Source of the DNA: JAGQVA01 sp033764335
GTDB taxonomy: Bacteria; Bacteroidota; Bacteroidia; J057
Direction: 5' to 3'
Length of the DNA stretch: 64,000 bases
Assembly (NCBI GenBank): GCA_033764335.1
Contig: JANRJC010000036.1
Location: forward strand, 62,001-126,000
Below the pieces are notes generated by a model. The model was not told the DNA's origin, did no database searches, and saw only the letters and a program-made list of their open reading frames with translations. Made by a program: the position numbers and the translations under genes. This document shows, piece by piece, positions 38,580 to 46,738 of the stretch (positions within the stretch are counted from its first letter, which is position 1; each line of letters opens with the position of its first letter).

Positions 38580-38683
38580 GTTCCTTTTGATTTTCAGGAA
38601 AAGAGTGAAGTTAGCGGAAAACGGAGACTAACCCAAACGCCGATAATCCGTAGAAAAAAAAATGCAAAGCAAATCGAAAAAAG

Positions 38684-38715
38684 TTTAGGCTTTTTATTCT
38701 GAATTACTATCTTTG
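38684..38715 (+). promoter_or_regulatory. promoter of the tRNA-Ser gene
   Basis: TATCTTTG (38708-38715) is a perfect TAnnTTTG -7 box; TTTA at 38684-38687 is one base from the TTTG -33 box at N20 spacing. Transcription would start about 4 nt before the mature tRNA 5' end. Confidence 0.7.
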
Positions 38716-38725
38716 CAAACGCTTT

Positions 38726-38814
38726 GGAGAGGTGGGTGAGTGGCTGAAACCAACGGTTTGCTAAACCGTCATACCCTGAAAAGGGTATCGAGGGTTCGAA
38801 TCCCTCCCTCTCCG
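38726..38814 (+). tRNA. tRNA-Ser(GCT)
   Basis: An 89-nt class II cloverleaf. Acceptor stem is GGAGAGG/CCTCTCC, anticodon stem ACGGT/ACCGT with loop TTGCTAA (anticodon GCT at 38760-38762), a long variable arm (TACCC/GGGTA) and T-arm GAGGG-TTCGAAT-CCCTC. CCA is not encoded. Confidence 0.97.
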
Positions 38815-38818
38815 CTGT

Positions 38819-38852
38819 CAAAGCTAGCATTTGCTAGCTTTGTTCTTTTTTT
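38819..38852 (+). terminator. terminator between tRNA-Ser and tRNA-Pro
   Basis: A perfect 10-bp inverted repeat CAAAGCTAGC/GCTAGCTTTG with ATTT loop is followed by a T-rich tract (TTCTTTTTTT). It separates the two tRNA genes. Confidence 0.75.
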
Positions 38853-38853
38853 G

Positions 38854-38928
38854 CGAGGTGTAGCGCAGTCCGGTTAGCGTACCTGCTTTGGGAGCAGGGG
38901 GCCGCAGGTTCGAATCCTGCCACCTCGA
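38854..38928 (+). tRNA. tRNA-Pro(TGG), presumed integration target
   Basis: A 75-nt cloverleaf with acceptor CGAGGTG/CACCTCG, anticodon stem CCTGC/GCAGG and loop TTTGGGA (anticodon TGG at 38889-38891), and T-arm with GGTTCGAATCC. The integrase gene begins 90 bp downstream and reads away from it, so the 3' half is the likely attachment site. Confidence 0.96.
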
Positions 38929-38930
38929 CA
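38903..38930. other. probable attL core (3' end of tRNA-Pro)
   Basis: tRNA-targeting tyrosine recombinases use the T-arm and acceptor end as core. The change from host genes to element genes occurs exactly here. A second copy (attR) was not found up to base 64000, so the element must end beyond the window or have lost attR. Confidence 0.5.
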
Positions 38931-38943
38931 AGATTTCTTTTAA

Positions 38944-38992
38944 GCCTGAAATTCAGGCAGTTATATTTTGCCGGAGACAGTACCGGAGACAG
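38944..38992. repeat. palindrome and 10-bp direct repeats upstream of the integrase (arm-type sites?)
   Basis: GCCTGAA-A-TTCAGGC (38944-38958) is a perfect palindrome. CCGGAGACAG occurs at 38971-38980 and again at 38983-38992, about one helical turn apart. Between att core and integrase ATG, such repeats are typical of integrase or excisionase arm sites or of autoregulation. Confidence 0.45.
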
Positions 38993-39017
38993 TTTACAAC
39001 CGTTGCAATCAAAATAG

Positions 39018-40103
39018 ATGGCTGCAACGGATAAAAAAAAATTGTCTCGCCTAGCTGTATATGATGCTTCCGGCGACCTCTCCAAACGGTGGTTTGTGAG
39101 TTACTACCAGGGCAAAACCCGTGTAAGGGTTTATGGAGATATAAACAAGTTCAAAACCTTAAAGGAAAGACGATCTGAAATTGATCGTATTATTTCCTCG
39201 CTGGAGGAAATAGAACCCGGTTGGCAGGGAGAGCTTGCGAAAACAGTATGGGCGCGATTGGAAGAAAAAAAACAGTTTTTGCGCTTAAAAACATGGCAAA
39301 CATATCTGTCCAAATGCCGAAAATTTGAGCTTTTTCTAAAAACGTCCGGATTACTTCAGGCAGATATAAATGACTTCACTGAAGCACATGCCAGGCAATT
39401 TCTATCCAAGCAAAAAAACCCAACAACCTATAACCATTACCTGCAAATGTTTCGCGGAATATGGGAAGGGTTTGCAAAGGAGGGAAAAGTAACCGGCAAC
39501 CTTTGGTCCAACATTCAACCACAACGACAAAACCCCGTACCTGCGCTATTTTTTCAGGAAAGACAGGTAAAACACCTACACAAAGAGATTGAAGCAAGGG
39601 ACGGGCAATTGTGGCTGTTTTGCCTTTTTATCTTCTACACTTTTATCCGTCCTGGAGAGCTTCGCCTGCTGAAAGTTGGAGATATACATTTTGAGGAAAA
39701 CCGGGTATTGATTCGTTCCTCGATCTCTAAGAATAAAAAACAACAGTATGTGGCCATACCTGAAGCATTCCAGAAGTATCTAAGAAAATCGGAGGTGTAC
39801 ACTTATCCGCCTGGATACTATGTTTTTTCTCCTGGATGTGTACCGGCGCCTGATCCAGTGGGTAAAAATTGGATGAAGATCCGTCACCAGCGTATCCTGC
39901 GTGAGTTAGGGTATGACACCAAACAATACAAATTGTATTCCTGGAAACATACCGGTGCCGTGATGGCCGTCCGTGCCGGAGTGCCAATTAAGATATTACA
40001 AATCCAGCTTCGTCACCATTCCCTTGACCAGGTTGAAAAATATTTACGACAAATGGGGATTAATGAAGTTGAGAATTATTCTGACCGTTTTCCGGATATT
40101 TAG
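39018..40103 (+). CDS. tyrosine recombinase (phage-type integrase)
   Basis: This 361-residue protein has an N-terminal arm-binding region, a SAM-like core-binding domain (about 85-165, WQTYLSKCRKFELFLKTSG) and the catalytic domain from about 180. Visible catalytic boxes are Arg I in FIRPGELRLLKVGD, a box II reading YSWKHTGAVMAV (Lys where most enzymes have Arg, Tyr in place of the first His), HHSLDQVEKYL and the nucleophile Tyr in EKYLRQMG. It inserts and excises the element at the adjacent tRNA-Pro. Its 3' end overlaps the convergent holin-like gene by 44 bp. Confidence 0.93.
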   Translation: MAATDKKKLSRLAVYDASGDLSKRWFVSYYQGKTRVRVYGDINKFKTLKERRSEIDRIISSLEEIEPGWQGELAKTVWARLEEKKQFLRLKTWQTYLSKCRKFELFLKTSGLLQADINDFTEAHARQFLSKQKNPTTYNHYLQMFRGIWEGFAKEGKVTGNLWSNIQPQRQNPVPALFFQERQVKHLHKEIEARDGQLWLFCLFIFYTFIRPGELRLLKVGDIHFEENRVLIRSSISKNKKQQYVAIPEAFQKYLRKSEVYTYPPGYYVFSPGCVPAPDPVGKNWMKIRHQRILRELGYDTKQYKLYSWKHTGAVMAVRAGVPIKILQIQLRHHSLDQVEKYLRQMGINEVENYSDRFPDI

Positions 40104-40308
40104 CGTCCCTTTTTCGCCTTCGTAGGTTCCTGATCGCTGCAATTAAGGTTGCAATCCCAATCAACAGCCCAACGGTAAGATTTAACGATTCAAGTACCTC
40201 GTTATAATCCACCAATGCAGCCAACAAACCATTCCCAAAACTAAAAGAAAACCCTACCTGCCAGTGCTTTGCTAGTATTGTTAGCAGTTTATCGTATTGT
40301 GTAACCAT
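40060..40308 (-). CDS. small membrane protein, holin-like
   Basis: This 82-residue protein has a first moderately hydrophobic stretch (about 18-33) and a clear transmembrane helix (about 43-60, LNLTVGLLIGIATLIAAI), followed by a strongly basic tail (RNLRRRKRDAK). Size and topology fit a holin or small phage membrane protein. It is the last gene of the element's minus-strand structural operon, downstream of an M23 endopeptidase gene. The 3' end is antisense to the integrase end. Confidence 0.55.
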   Translation of the reverse strand: MVTQYDKLLTILAKHWQVGFSFSFGNGLLAALVDYNEVLESLNLTVGLLIGIATLIAAIRNLRRRKRDAKYPENGQNNSQLH

Positions 40309-40507
40309 ATATTCTACCTATTCCAAAAAGTGATGCTTGACTTTTTACCATGCTGTTTATATCCCGCTCCAATCTGGATTTTTCGTCCAGGAGACGGATT
40401 AGGAGTTTATTAAGTGCCGCCTTTTCTGCGCTGAAGCCTGAACTTTTCAATGTCCTTATCAATCTCGCGTAGCTGTGCCTGAGCAGGAGCCGTGTCCGCT
40501 CTTGCAT
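40289..40507 (-). CDS. small helical hypothetical protein (overlaps neighbours)
   Basis: A 72-codon frame fills the gap between the polyvalent protein gene and the holin-like gene. Its second half (KAALNKLLIRLLDEKSRLERDINSM) is a plausible coiled coil. The first 98 bp lie in another frame inside the 1367-residue protein gene, so the true start may be further in at a non-ATG codon. It overlaps the holin-like gene by 20 bp. Dense overlap is normal in this operon. Confidence 0.45.
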   Translation of the reverse strand: MQERTRLLLRHSYARLIRTLKSSGFSAEKAALNKLLIRLLDEKSRLERDINSMVKSQASLFGIGRIYGYTIR

Positions 40508-43500
40508 TCGTGCCTCTGTTCGTTGAGCCGTGAAGATTTAACGGCATCGAGGGATTGAAATCCAACCGGTTAATGATATAGTCTGCCTTTTGAAAAAAAT
40601 CCTCTTTTTTAATGTTCATTCCTGCCTGTGAAAACAGAAAATCAAAGATTTCATTTTCATGGAGATTTGTTAAGGTGGGATAAACCTTTCGCAGATAACC
40701 GGCCCAACCGGCTTTGTTTTCGATGTAAGGGAAATTTTTCTGTGCAGGAGTTCCCAGAATTTCCAAAAACTTTCCTTTAAGGTTTAGATAGCTGAAATTC
40801 TCCAACTTGTAATAATTCCCGCCCCACTTTTCTTTTAGCTGTGCTTGGCTGAGTTTTGAAACGCCCAGTGAAGGATTTCCGTCACGTTCCATCTTAAACG
40901 CAGAAATATCTTCTGTCAGACTTTCTGCCGTTCCGGAACGATTTGCATCTACTTTTCCGTACCGGATCGCTTCCGCTTCCGTTCCCTGGAATATCCTTGC
41001 GGGTATTTGTATTTTCCCCAAGAGCCGGTGAGCTTCCAGCCGCGAGTGTCCGGACAGCACGTAAAACCAACCATCTACGGTATCTTTCCATATTGTGATA
41101 GGATCAAGTTTATTCTCATCATAATTCCGCACAATTTTTTGAACGGATTCATCTGAGTACTTTTCTTTCCGGTTCTGAAACCGGTTTTCATCCGTGCGTA
41201 TTTTAGAAACCGACATCCACACAGCAAAGCAATTTGCATCTGAAGATGTTTCACAGGGTTCACAATTCCGCCGACTTTTTAACCCCCCATGCCTAGAACA
41301 GACACCCCGTCCGGAAGCATCTGTAAATTTACCGTCTGCACATAGAACCCTATTGGTACCCTGCTCAGAATGTATCCCATAAATACCTCTACCTCCGTGA
41401 TATTTCCCACCACATTTGCATTCGCAAAAGTCACGAGTTGCAGCTTGGCATTTAGGGGAACAATAATCCATAATGCCCGAAATGCTTTCAGTTAGTTTTT
41501 TCTTCCATCCTCCGCACCGGCTACAAGTTTTGTGTGAACAGCCGATACCGGAAACCCCTTCCACTTTATCCGCTGCAATGATCACTGTCCTAACCATGGT
41601 ATTTGATTCTTTGAAAGTTCCTGATTCCAGGGTAATAGGTGCAATAATGCCTACCTGGTTATACCAATCCCGGAAAAGTGTTTCCTGCTTTCCGGACGCA
41701 CTCCATGCGCCAGCGGACATAATCGCCACTAATCGCCCTCCTGGCTTCAGTAGGGAATAGGCATGTTTTATGTGCGCTATATCCTGCCGGTTTTCAAATG
41801 GCGGGTTCATAATGATTTTATCGTGTTTCTCCTGGTAAGTCAGGAAATCACCGTGAATGACAGAAAAACCTTTCAGGCGGAGTATTTCCGCCAGGGTATA
41901 ATTGTATTCAATGAGTTGAAGCGGGTTATTGGGATAGCGCTGCCGGATTACTTCAGCAATATTTCCCTTTCCTGCTGAAGGCTCCAGGATAGAATCACCG
42001 GGACCAATATCCGCCAGATTCAAAAGCTGATCAACTACCGTGTAAGGAGTCGGAAAGAATCCCGGGATTTTCCTGCCTACCAAATCCCGCTCCATTTCCT
42101 TTATTTTTACTTGCTGAGGATATGACCTCGATACATTATCAAGATATGGAATAAGTTCACGCAAGGCAGAGCGGAGGGTAGGAAGATTAACTATCCCCAA
42201 TCTTAACACCCTATCCATTTCCAGGAGTTGTTCTTTTAGGCGACTATCCCAATATTCTTTTCCTGCACCTGTCCGGTTTACGATTTTTCTAACATCTTCC
42301 AGATCCATTCCAGAAGAAAAATAAACATAAGGATATTGTTTCCTTACTGCTTCATTAACCTTTTTTCCTATTCGATTTGCAAGTAGTTTGAAGCCGGGTA
42401 CACGTTCTAATGTTGTTGCTACATTAAAGGCAGCCTCCCTATGTAAAAAAGGAATGGGAAACTTTACAAATTGTATATGTTTCTCGTTAAAGGGTTCGGC
42501 TCGAAGTTCAGTTAATGCCTCTTTTGACACAGTATCCTGAATAGATTTCAGGTAAGACAGTCGGCACTGATTGAAGATATACAATAGGGTTTGTAATTCT
42601 GTTGCACTGCTGAGTTTTGCCAATATTTTAATCTCTCCCCGTTGGATCCCTTCAGCAACATTTTTTAATCTTTCCGCAAAAACTATATCCCGCTCCAAAT
42701 CTGCCTCTTTCCCTGCGGCCATTCTTGCCCGTCTGGCTGTATTGGTCAACCTGTCCCGGTTCATATCTTCCCGTGCAGCATCTTCTCGTCTCTCAGCCTG
42801 TTCTATGAGCTTTGCCGGTGCGTTGGACTCTTTACCTTCTTTCTCAACTGTATCCAGGCTCATAAATGCCCGTGCTGCTTCCTCTGTTGTGAATTGAAAT
42901 CCCGGAATTGCTCCCTGGCCACGAAATGCAGAGTAATATCCGCCTAGTTTTTTCGAGCGGATATTCAAGATATTATATAAATCTTTCGCTACCCGATCCA
43001 GAAGAACCACGACAAAAAGATCATGCCCCTTTTTACTATGTACCGTCTTTTTTAGCTCCATCCGGACATTATCCGCATTTACGGCTTGAACAGTACGACT
43101 TTGTTTTTCTTGCTGTGTCCGGACAGATAGGGTTTTTTCGGCAACCAGAGAATCATACCTAGCAAGCTGTTCAGGAGATAATTTATCCCGCCCATTGTAT
43201 TGAATAAAAAAACGAAAGTCCTCTAGGGTTTCCGGATTTGTGAGGGATTTATTAAATGCTGCTGCTCGTTTTTTTCCTTCCTCGTGTGCTGCTCGTGCCT
43301 CTACCGCCTTTTTTTGAACAAGATCATCCGTCCACAGATGAATCTTGGCCTCGATGGCATTTTCAAAGCCGTTTTTCTCGAATGGGTTGTAAGAGATACT
43401 TACTGATGGGCTAAAGCCAGTTGCCAGGCTATTCATAGCAGAAGAAATAAGGTCTTCTTTTTTGTCAGAAAGCCGCCTGCCATAACCCGCAAATCGTAAA

Positions 43501-44513
43501 ATTTCTTCTTTTGTTTTCGTGGATAAATCCTGTTTGATTTTTTCCCGTGCCTCCTTGAAATCTTGCCAAGCATGCTGAACCATCGCACCTGTTACCTCAC
43601 CGGCAATCAGTTTTTTGAAAAACTCCAAGTATGTAGCCAGGTCTGAAATCAGTACCAGTGCCGGCGGAGATACTGGAGCTTCTGCCGGCAGAATGTTCGA
43701 TGTTTGATGTTTGGCCCATGATGGACTATCATAAACCGGTACTTGCCGGATATTCTCCCGCAAGGGATAAATAAAAGCCATTTCTACCGGCACTAAAACA
43801 GTTTCAATTGGACGTGTTGAGTCCTCCAAAAAATCTAAAGATGCAACATGCACTGTTTTGTTTTGGGGATTCACATGTGTTACCAGGATTGAAACAAATT
43901 TGTCTTTAGCCAGATACAGGCTATATAAATTCCCGACTTGAATTGTAATATTTTCAGATACACGGTTGAAAACAAAACTTTGCCCCCAATGCAGCCGGAT
44001 CAACTCTGCAACTTTTATCAAGTTTTTTAGTTCTTTCACACCATAAATACGCGGCTTGCCTGGTTTATTATAACCGTGAATAATCGCATCCTGTACCTGT
44101 CCAGGTGTTACCCCATAGCCAGAATAGCCGGGATCCAGTGGATTCCGCTGCCACTTATACCACTGGAGAGGAACTTTTTTTCCAGGGACAGAAAAAAAAT
44201 CATCCCTGCCTAATAAAGCCAATATCCGGGTAACGACTTCAGACAAATGAGGCTTTTTAGTTGTGTTTTCATGAATGTTTTTTTCTTCCACTGGCCGCCG
44301 ATCGCTGACCGACTCACGACTTTCGCCGGTTCTTTCCGGACGGTGTTGAGGATTAGGATTAATCAAATAGCCGCCATGTGTAGAGCATGCTCCACGCCCA
44401 TAAGCATCTGTAAAAGTTTGATCTTTACACAGATATTTACCGGGAGGAGATTGTTTATAGATTTTCCCAATCTGATATATTCCTAATCTGTTCATACCTG
44501 AAGTAATGGCCAT
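40410..44513 (-). CDS. 1367-aa polyvalent phage protein: adenine methylase, ParB-like and DUF3761-like domains
   Basis: This very large protein combines several modules. Near residues 28-48 a DUF3761-like motif reads CKDQTFTDAYGRGACSTHGG; a second copy near 1055-1075 reads CADGKFTDASGRGVCSRHGG. Around 526 is a segment typical of large polyvalent proteins (KLGGYYSAFRGQG). Residues about 810-960 are an N6-adenine methyltransferase: FFPTPYTVVDQLL, SILEPSAGKGNIAEVI (SAM motif) and IIMNPPFENRQD (catalytic NPPF). A Cys-rich patch follows (CSHKTCSRCGGW ... CSPKC). Around 1156 a ParB/sulfiredoxin-like motif reads LSGHSRLEAHRLLG. Polyvalent proteins are thought to be co-injected to protect incoming DNA; the methylase suggests self-modification. 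It overlaps the M23 gene by 22 bp. Confidence 0.82.
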   Translation of the reverse strand: MAITSGMNRLGIYQIGKIYKQSPPGKYLCKDQTFTDAYGRGACSTHGGYLINPNPQHRPERTGESRESVSDRRPVEEKNIHENTTKKPHLSEVVTRILALLGRDDFFSVPGKKVPLQWYKWQRNPLDPGYSGYGVTPGQVQDAIIHGYNKPGKPRIYGVKELKNLIKVAELIRLHWGQSFVFNRVSENITIQVGNLYSLYLAKDKFVSILVTHVNPQNKTVHVASLDFLEDSTRPIETVLVPVEMAFIYPLRENIRQVPVYDSPSWAKHQTSNILPAEAPVSPPALVLISDLATYLEFFKKLIAGEVTGAMVQHAWQDFKEAREKIKQDLSTKTKEEILRFAGYGRRLSDKKEDLISSAMNSLATGFSPSVSISYNPFEKNGFENAIEAKIHLWTDDLVQKKAVEARAAHEEGKKRAAAFNKSLTNPETLEDFRFFIQYNGRDKLSPEQLARYDSLVAEKTLSVRTQQEKQSRTVQAVNADNVRMELKKTVHSKKGHDLFVVVLLDRVAKDLYNILNIRSKKLGGYYSAFRGQGAIPGFQFTTEEAARAFMSLDTVEKEGKESNAPAKLIEQAERREDAAREDMNRDRLTNTARRARMAAGKEADLERDIVFAERLKNVAEGIQRGEIKILAKLSSATELQTLLYIFNQCRLSYLKSIQDTVSKEALTELRAEPFNEKHIQFVKFPIPFLHREAAFNVATTLERVPGFKLLANRIGKKVNEAVRKQYPYVYFSSGMDLEDVRKIVNRTGAGKEYWDSRLKEQLLEMDRVLRLGIVNLPTLRSALRELIPYLDNVSRSYPQQVKIKEMERDLVGRKIPGFFPTPYTVVDQLLNLADIGPGDSILEPSAGKGNIAEVIRQRYPNNPLQLIEYNYTLAEILRLKGFSVIHGDFLTYQEKHDKIIMNPPFENRQDIAHIKHAYSLLKPGGRLVAIMSAGAWSASGKQETLFRDWYNQVGIIAPITLESGTFKESNTMVRTVIIAADKVEGVSGIGCSHKTCSRCGGWKKKLTESISGIMDYCSPKCQAATRDFCECKCGGKYHGGRGIYGIHSEQGTNRVLCADGKFTDASGRGVCSRHGGLKSRRNCEPCETSSDANCFAVWMSVSKIRTDENRFQNRKEKYSDESVQKIVRNYDENKLDPITIWKDTVDGWFYVLSGHSRLEAHRLLGKIQIPARIFQGTEAEAIRYGKVDANRSGTAESLTEDISAFKMERDGNPSLGVSKLSQAQLKEKWGGNYYKLENFSYLNLKGKFLEILGTPAQKNFPYIENKAGWAGYLRKVYPTLTNLHENEIFDFLFSQAGMNIKKEDFFQKADYIINRLDFNPSMPLNLHGSTNRGTNARADTAPAQAQLREIDKDIEKFRLQRRKGGT

Positions 44514-44983
44514 GGATCCATCAATTCGCCCTGATGCCTCAATTCGAGGTGAATATGATCCTGCATTCCACCGCCGTATTTTTTACTGATTGATTGTGCA
44601 AAGCCTACGCTATCGCCCTGCTTAACCGCCTTCCCTATGGCACCTGGAGCCAGGTAGAAAATTTTTACGGTATATCCTTCATACGTACCGGTCCCGGTAA
44701 TCTCCAGTCCCGAGTATCGGCTATCATTTGCATAGGGATAAGAAACACGATTTACTATGCCCTCAATAGGTGTATAAATGGGCTGACCCTCAAATACAAG
44801 TAAATCTACCCCCTGATGAGAGCGGCTCCCACGCTTTGCCCCAAATTTACCATCCCCCTGAGAATCCTCCCGAATAGTGACCGGTAAGACGGGAGGAAAC
44901 AGGAATCCGGAACGGCTCCGTCGTGCCGTTAGCCGTCCTACTGCCAGGACAAGGGCAATAATTATAATAGCGGACCGGATCAT
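44492..44983 (-). CDS. M23-family (LytM-type) peptidoglycan endopeptidase, membrane-anchored
   Basis: This 163-residue protein has an N-terminal hydrophobic helix (residues 4-18) then an M23 domain. The zinc ligands are in RSHQGVDLLV (HxxxD) and the terminal HIHLEL (HxH), with the intermediate GIVNRVSYPY block. It would cut peptide crosslinks of peptidoglycan during entry or lysis. Its start overlaps the preceding stop as ATGA, so it is coupled to the peptidoglycan-binding membrane protein upstream. Confidence 0.88.
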   Translation of the reverse strand: MIRSAIIIIALVLAVGRLTARRSRSGFLFPPVLPVTIREDSQGDGKFGAKRGSRSHQGVDLLVFEGQPIYTPIEGIVNRVSYPYANDSRYSGLEITGTGTYEGYTVKIFYLAPGAIGKAVKQGDSVGFAQSISKKYGGGMQDHIHLELRHQGELMDPWPLLQV

Positions 44984-45747
44984 TTGAATAATAAAACCGC
45001 TGCAATTGCAATACCTACGGCTGCCAGCCCACCAAATCCGGCTGCTTGCCCCTGGCGATGTTTGCCGACACCGTAATTTTGCGTTTCTTTAATCAGTTGT
45101 TCATACTCTTTCGGAGTGAGTTTTTCTGCTGCTTTTTTCAGCATCGGGATTTTTCGCTCTAGATCTTCCTGGCTGTCTTTCGCATCCTGGAAGAAAAATG
45201 TATATAGTGCATATCCTGCAAGACCAACCACAACCAGGATAACTGCGGCACCAATCGGAATCTGAATTGCACCGATACTATCCCATTGCTGCATCATCCA
45301 GTCGTATGCCTTGTTAGTATATTTTGCAGCGGAGATAGCGGGGTGAGATTTAAGTTTTGCCTGTCGGGTATTGTATCGTGTGGCAAAATATCGAAGGTCT
45401 TCTACTAAGTCGCCCACGTATGCACCTGAAGACTCTGCACGTGAGAGTAATTCACGTATGAACAGTAGTTCATCTCTAACGACAGAATCATTCCAAGATA
45501 GCCAAGTAACTAATTCTTCCCCAGACATTTTATCTAGGGTTTTTCCCTGTGCACTGAGTGCATAGAAATCTCCCTGGCTTACTTCCAATTTCCCGTACAT
45601 GAATTTTACCGCACTTTCGGTACGGTCGCCAAACATGCCATCTTCGATCAGTCGGTCAATGGGTCCCGGCAGGATACGGTTTAGGTTCTGCTGAAGGGTT
45701 TTCACCTCTATTCCCCGTGAGCCTTTTTTTAATGGAAATGTAGCCAT
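44980..45747 (-). CDS. peptidoglycan-binding protein with two membrane helices
   Basis: This 255-residue protein starts with a PG_binding_1-like three-helix domain (KKGSRGIEVKTLQQNLNRIL ... MFGDRTESAVKFMYG, residues 6-52). Then comes a helical middle, a transmembrane helix (about 165-192, IPIGAAVILVVVGLAGYAL) and a final C-terminal helix (GGLAAVGIAIAAVLLFK). There is no signal peptide. In membrane-containing phages such proteins sit in the virion membrane and help breach the wall. Start codon overlaps nothing but is coupled (TAATG) to the upstream gene. Confidence 0.72.
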   Translation of the reverse strand: MATFPLKKGSRGIEVKTLQQNLNRILPGPIDRLIEDGMFGDRTESAVKFMYGKLEVSQGDFYALSAQGKTLDKMSGEELVTWLSWNDSVVRDELLFIRELLSRAESSGAYVGDLVEDLRYFATRYNTRQAKLKSHPAISAAKYTNKAYDWMMQQWDSIGAIQIPIGAAVILVVVGLAGYALYTFFFQDAKDSQEDLERKIPMLKKAAEKLTPKEYEQLIKETQNYGVGKHRQGQAAGFGGLAAVGIAIAAVLLFK

Positions 45748-46487
45748 TATAGATAGTTTAGAAGTCCGCGCAGTTGTTCTTCCGGCATGTTCGCCAACTT
45801 TTCCAGTTTCGTTGGATCAATCTTTGCCAATTTTTCCACAAGAGGGATGGTATTCATCCCAATTTTGGTTGCAATGGTATTCATTGCATCATTGACACGA
45901 TCATTCCCCGCTTCCGCTTCAGATGGAGTTTCATATACAGGTGGAACGGAAGGTTGACCGGAAACTGCTGCAACGGGAGAAGGTACAATCCAACCTTTTT
46001 CTACCGCATGATCAAATAATTTTTCAATGAAAAAATTGATTTTAGGTTGATCATTCAATTCTTTGACTTCTGCCTCTAATTCCTTCACACGGGTTTCAAG
46101 GGTTTTCTTTTCCTGCTTTGCCTCGAAGGTCTCCTGCCAGTTTTTAAACCGTTCTTCAAATTGTTGTTCCAGTCGGCCTATGTCATCATAACCCGATATT
46201 TTTCCGCCTGCAACCATTCCCGATTTATCAAACTGAATTTCCCTTTCCGCTGGCCCGCTTTTGGGTCCTTTTTTAAGGCGTGCAACATATTTGCCAGGAG
46301 GCATATCCTCCATAAATTCTTCGACTAAATTGGCAGCCTGTTCCGGAGTAAGTTGGGTAATATCTTCCGCATAATCATCAGTACAGAATGCAGCTTTGCT
46401 GTACTGGCCAATTCGTGGACCTTGGTAAATATGTATCAACGTATTACCGGTCGCTGTGATATGCTTTAGAAGGCCCTCAACTGTCAT
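45747..46487 (-). CDS. coiled-coil hypothetical protein of the element
   Basis: This 246-residue protein has an N-terminal alpha/beta part (about 1-95, LIHIYQGPRIGQYSKAAFC and PGKYVARLKKGPKSGPAE), a coiled coil (about 105-145, LEQQFEERFKNWQ to KELEAEVKEL), a Pro/Ser-rich hinge and a C-terminal helical segment (KLEKLANMPEEQLRGLLNYL). Unknown family; probably a virion or assembly factor because it sits within the structural operon. The junction with the upstream gene is ATGA. Confidence 0.65.
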   Translation of the reverse strand: MTVEGLLKHITATGNTLIHIYQGPRIGQYSKAAFCTDDYAEDITQLTPEQAANLVEEFMEDMPPGKYVARLKKGPKSGPAEREIQFDKSGMVAGGKISGYDDIGRLEQQFEERFKNWQETFEAKQEKKTLETRVKELEAEVKELNDQPKINFFIEKLFDHAVEKGWIVPSPVAAVSGQPSVPPVYETPSEAEAGNDRVNDAMNTIATKIGMNTIPLVEKLAKIDPTKLEKLANMPEEQLRGLLNYL

Positions 46488-46738
46488 ACTACGGATCGAG
46501 TTACAATAAGAAGTTTTCCACCACCACCATTAAATTGAATTTTAAAGATTGTCTTATCAATTGCCGGAAAAGAAACGGAAGGCAACGTAAAAGACTGTCC
46601 TGGAGGAATAACCAAGTGCCGATTGATAGTGACAATATCCGTACCCTGATTATAGAAGGTAGCTTCGCTACTTTCTAGGGTATAATTTTTATCGCTATCC
46701 ACGATAAAAAAATTCGTCTGTATCTCTCTGATGCTCAT
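46484..46738 (-). CDS. small beta-rich hypothetical protein
   Basis: This 84-residue protein is almost entirely short strands (TNFFIVDSDKNYTLES, ATFYNQGTDIVTINRHLVIPPGQSFTLP, FKIQFNGGGGKLLIVTR). The layout recalls small capsid- or spike-decoration domains that supply a single jelly-roll-like fold. No family recognised. Stop and start are coupled with its neighbours (TAATG upstream, ATGA downstream). Confidence 0.65.
   Translation of the reverse strand: MSIREIQTNFFIVDSDKNYTLESSEATFYNQGTDIVTINRHLVIPPGQSFTLPSVSFPAIDKTIFKIQFNGGGGKLLIVTRSVV

Noticed and set aside
38594..38830. Minus-strand open frame with EREGFEPSIPF
   Set aside because: This is the antisense translation of the tRNA-Ser gene; such GFEPS peptides are a known annotation artefact of tRNA T-arms.
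38834..39085. Minus-strand open frame with VAGFEPAAPCSQSRYANRTALHL
   Set aside because: Antisense of tRNA-Pro plus the 5' end of the integrase gene; again the T-arm artefact.
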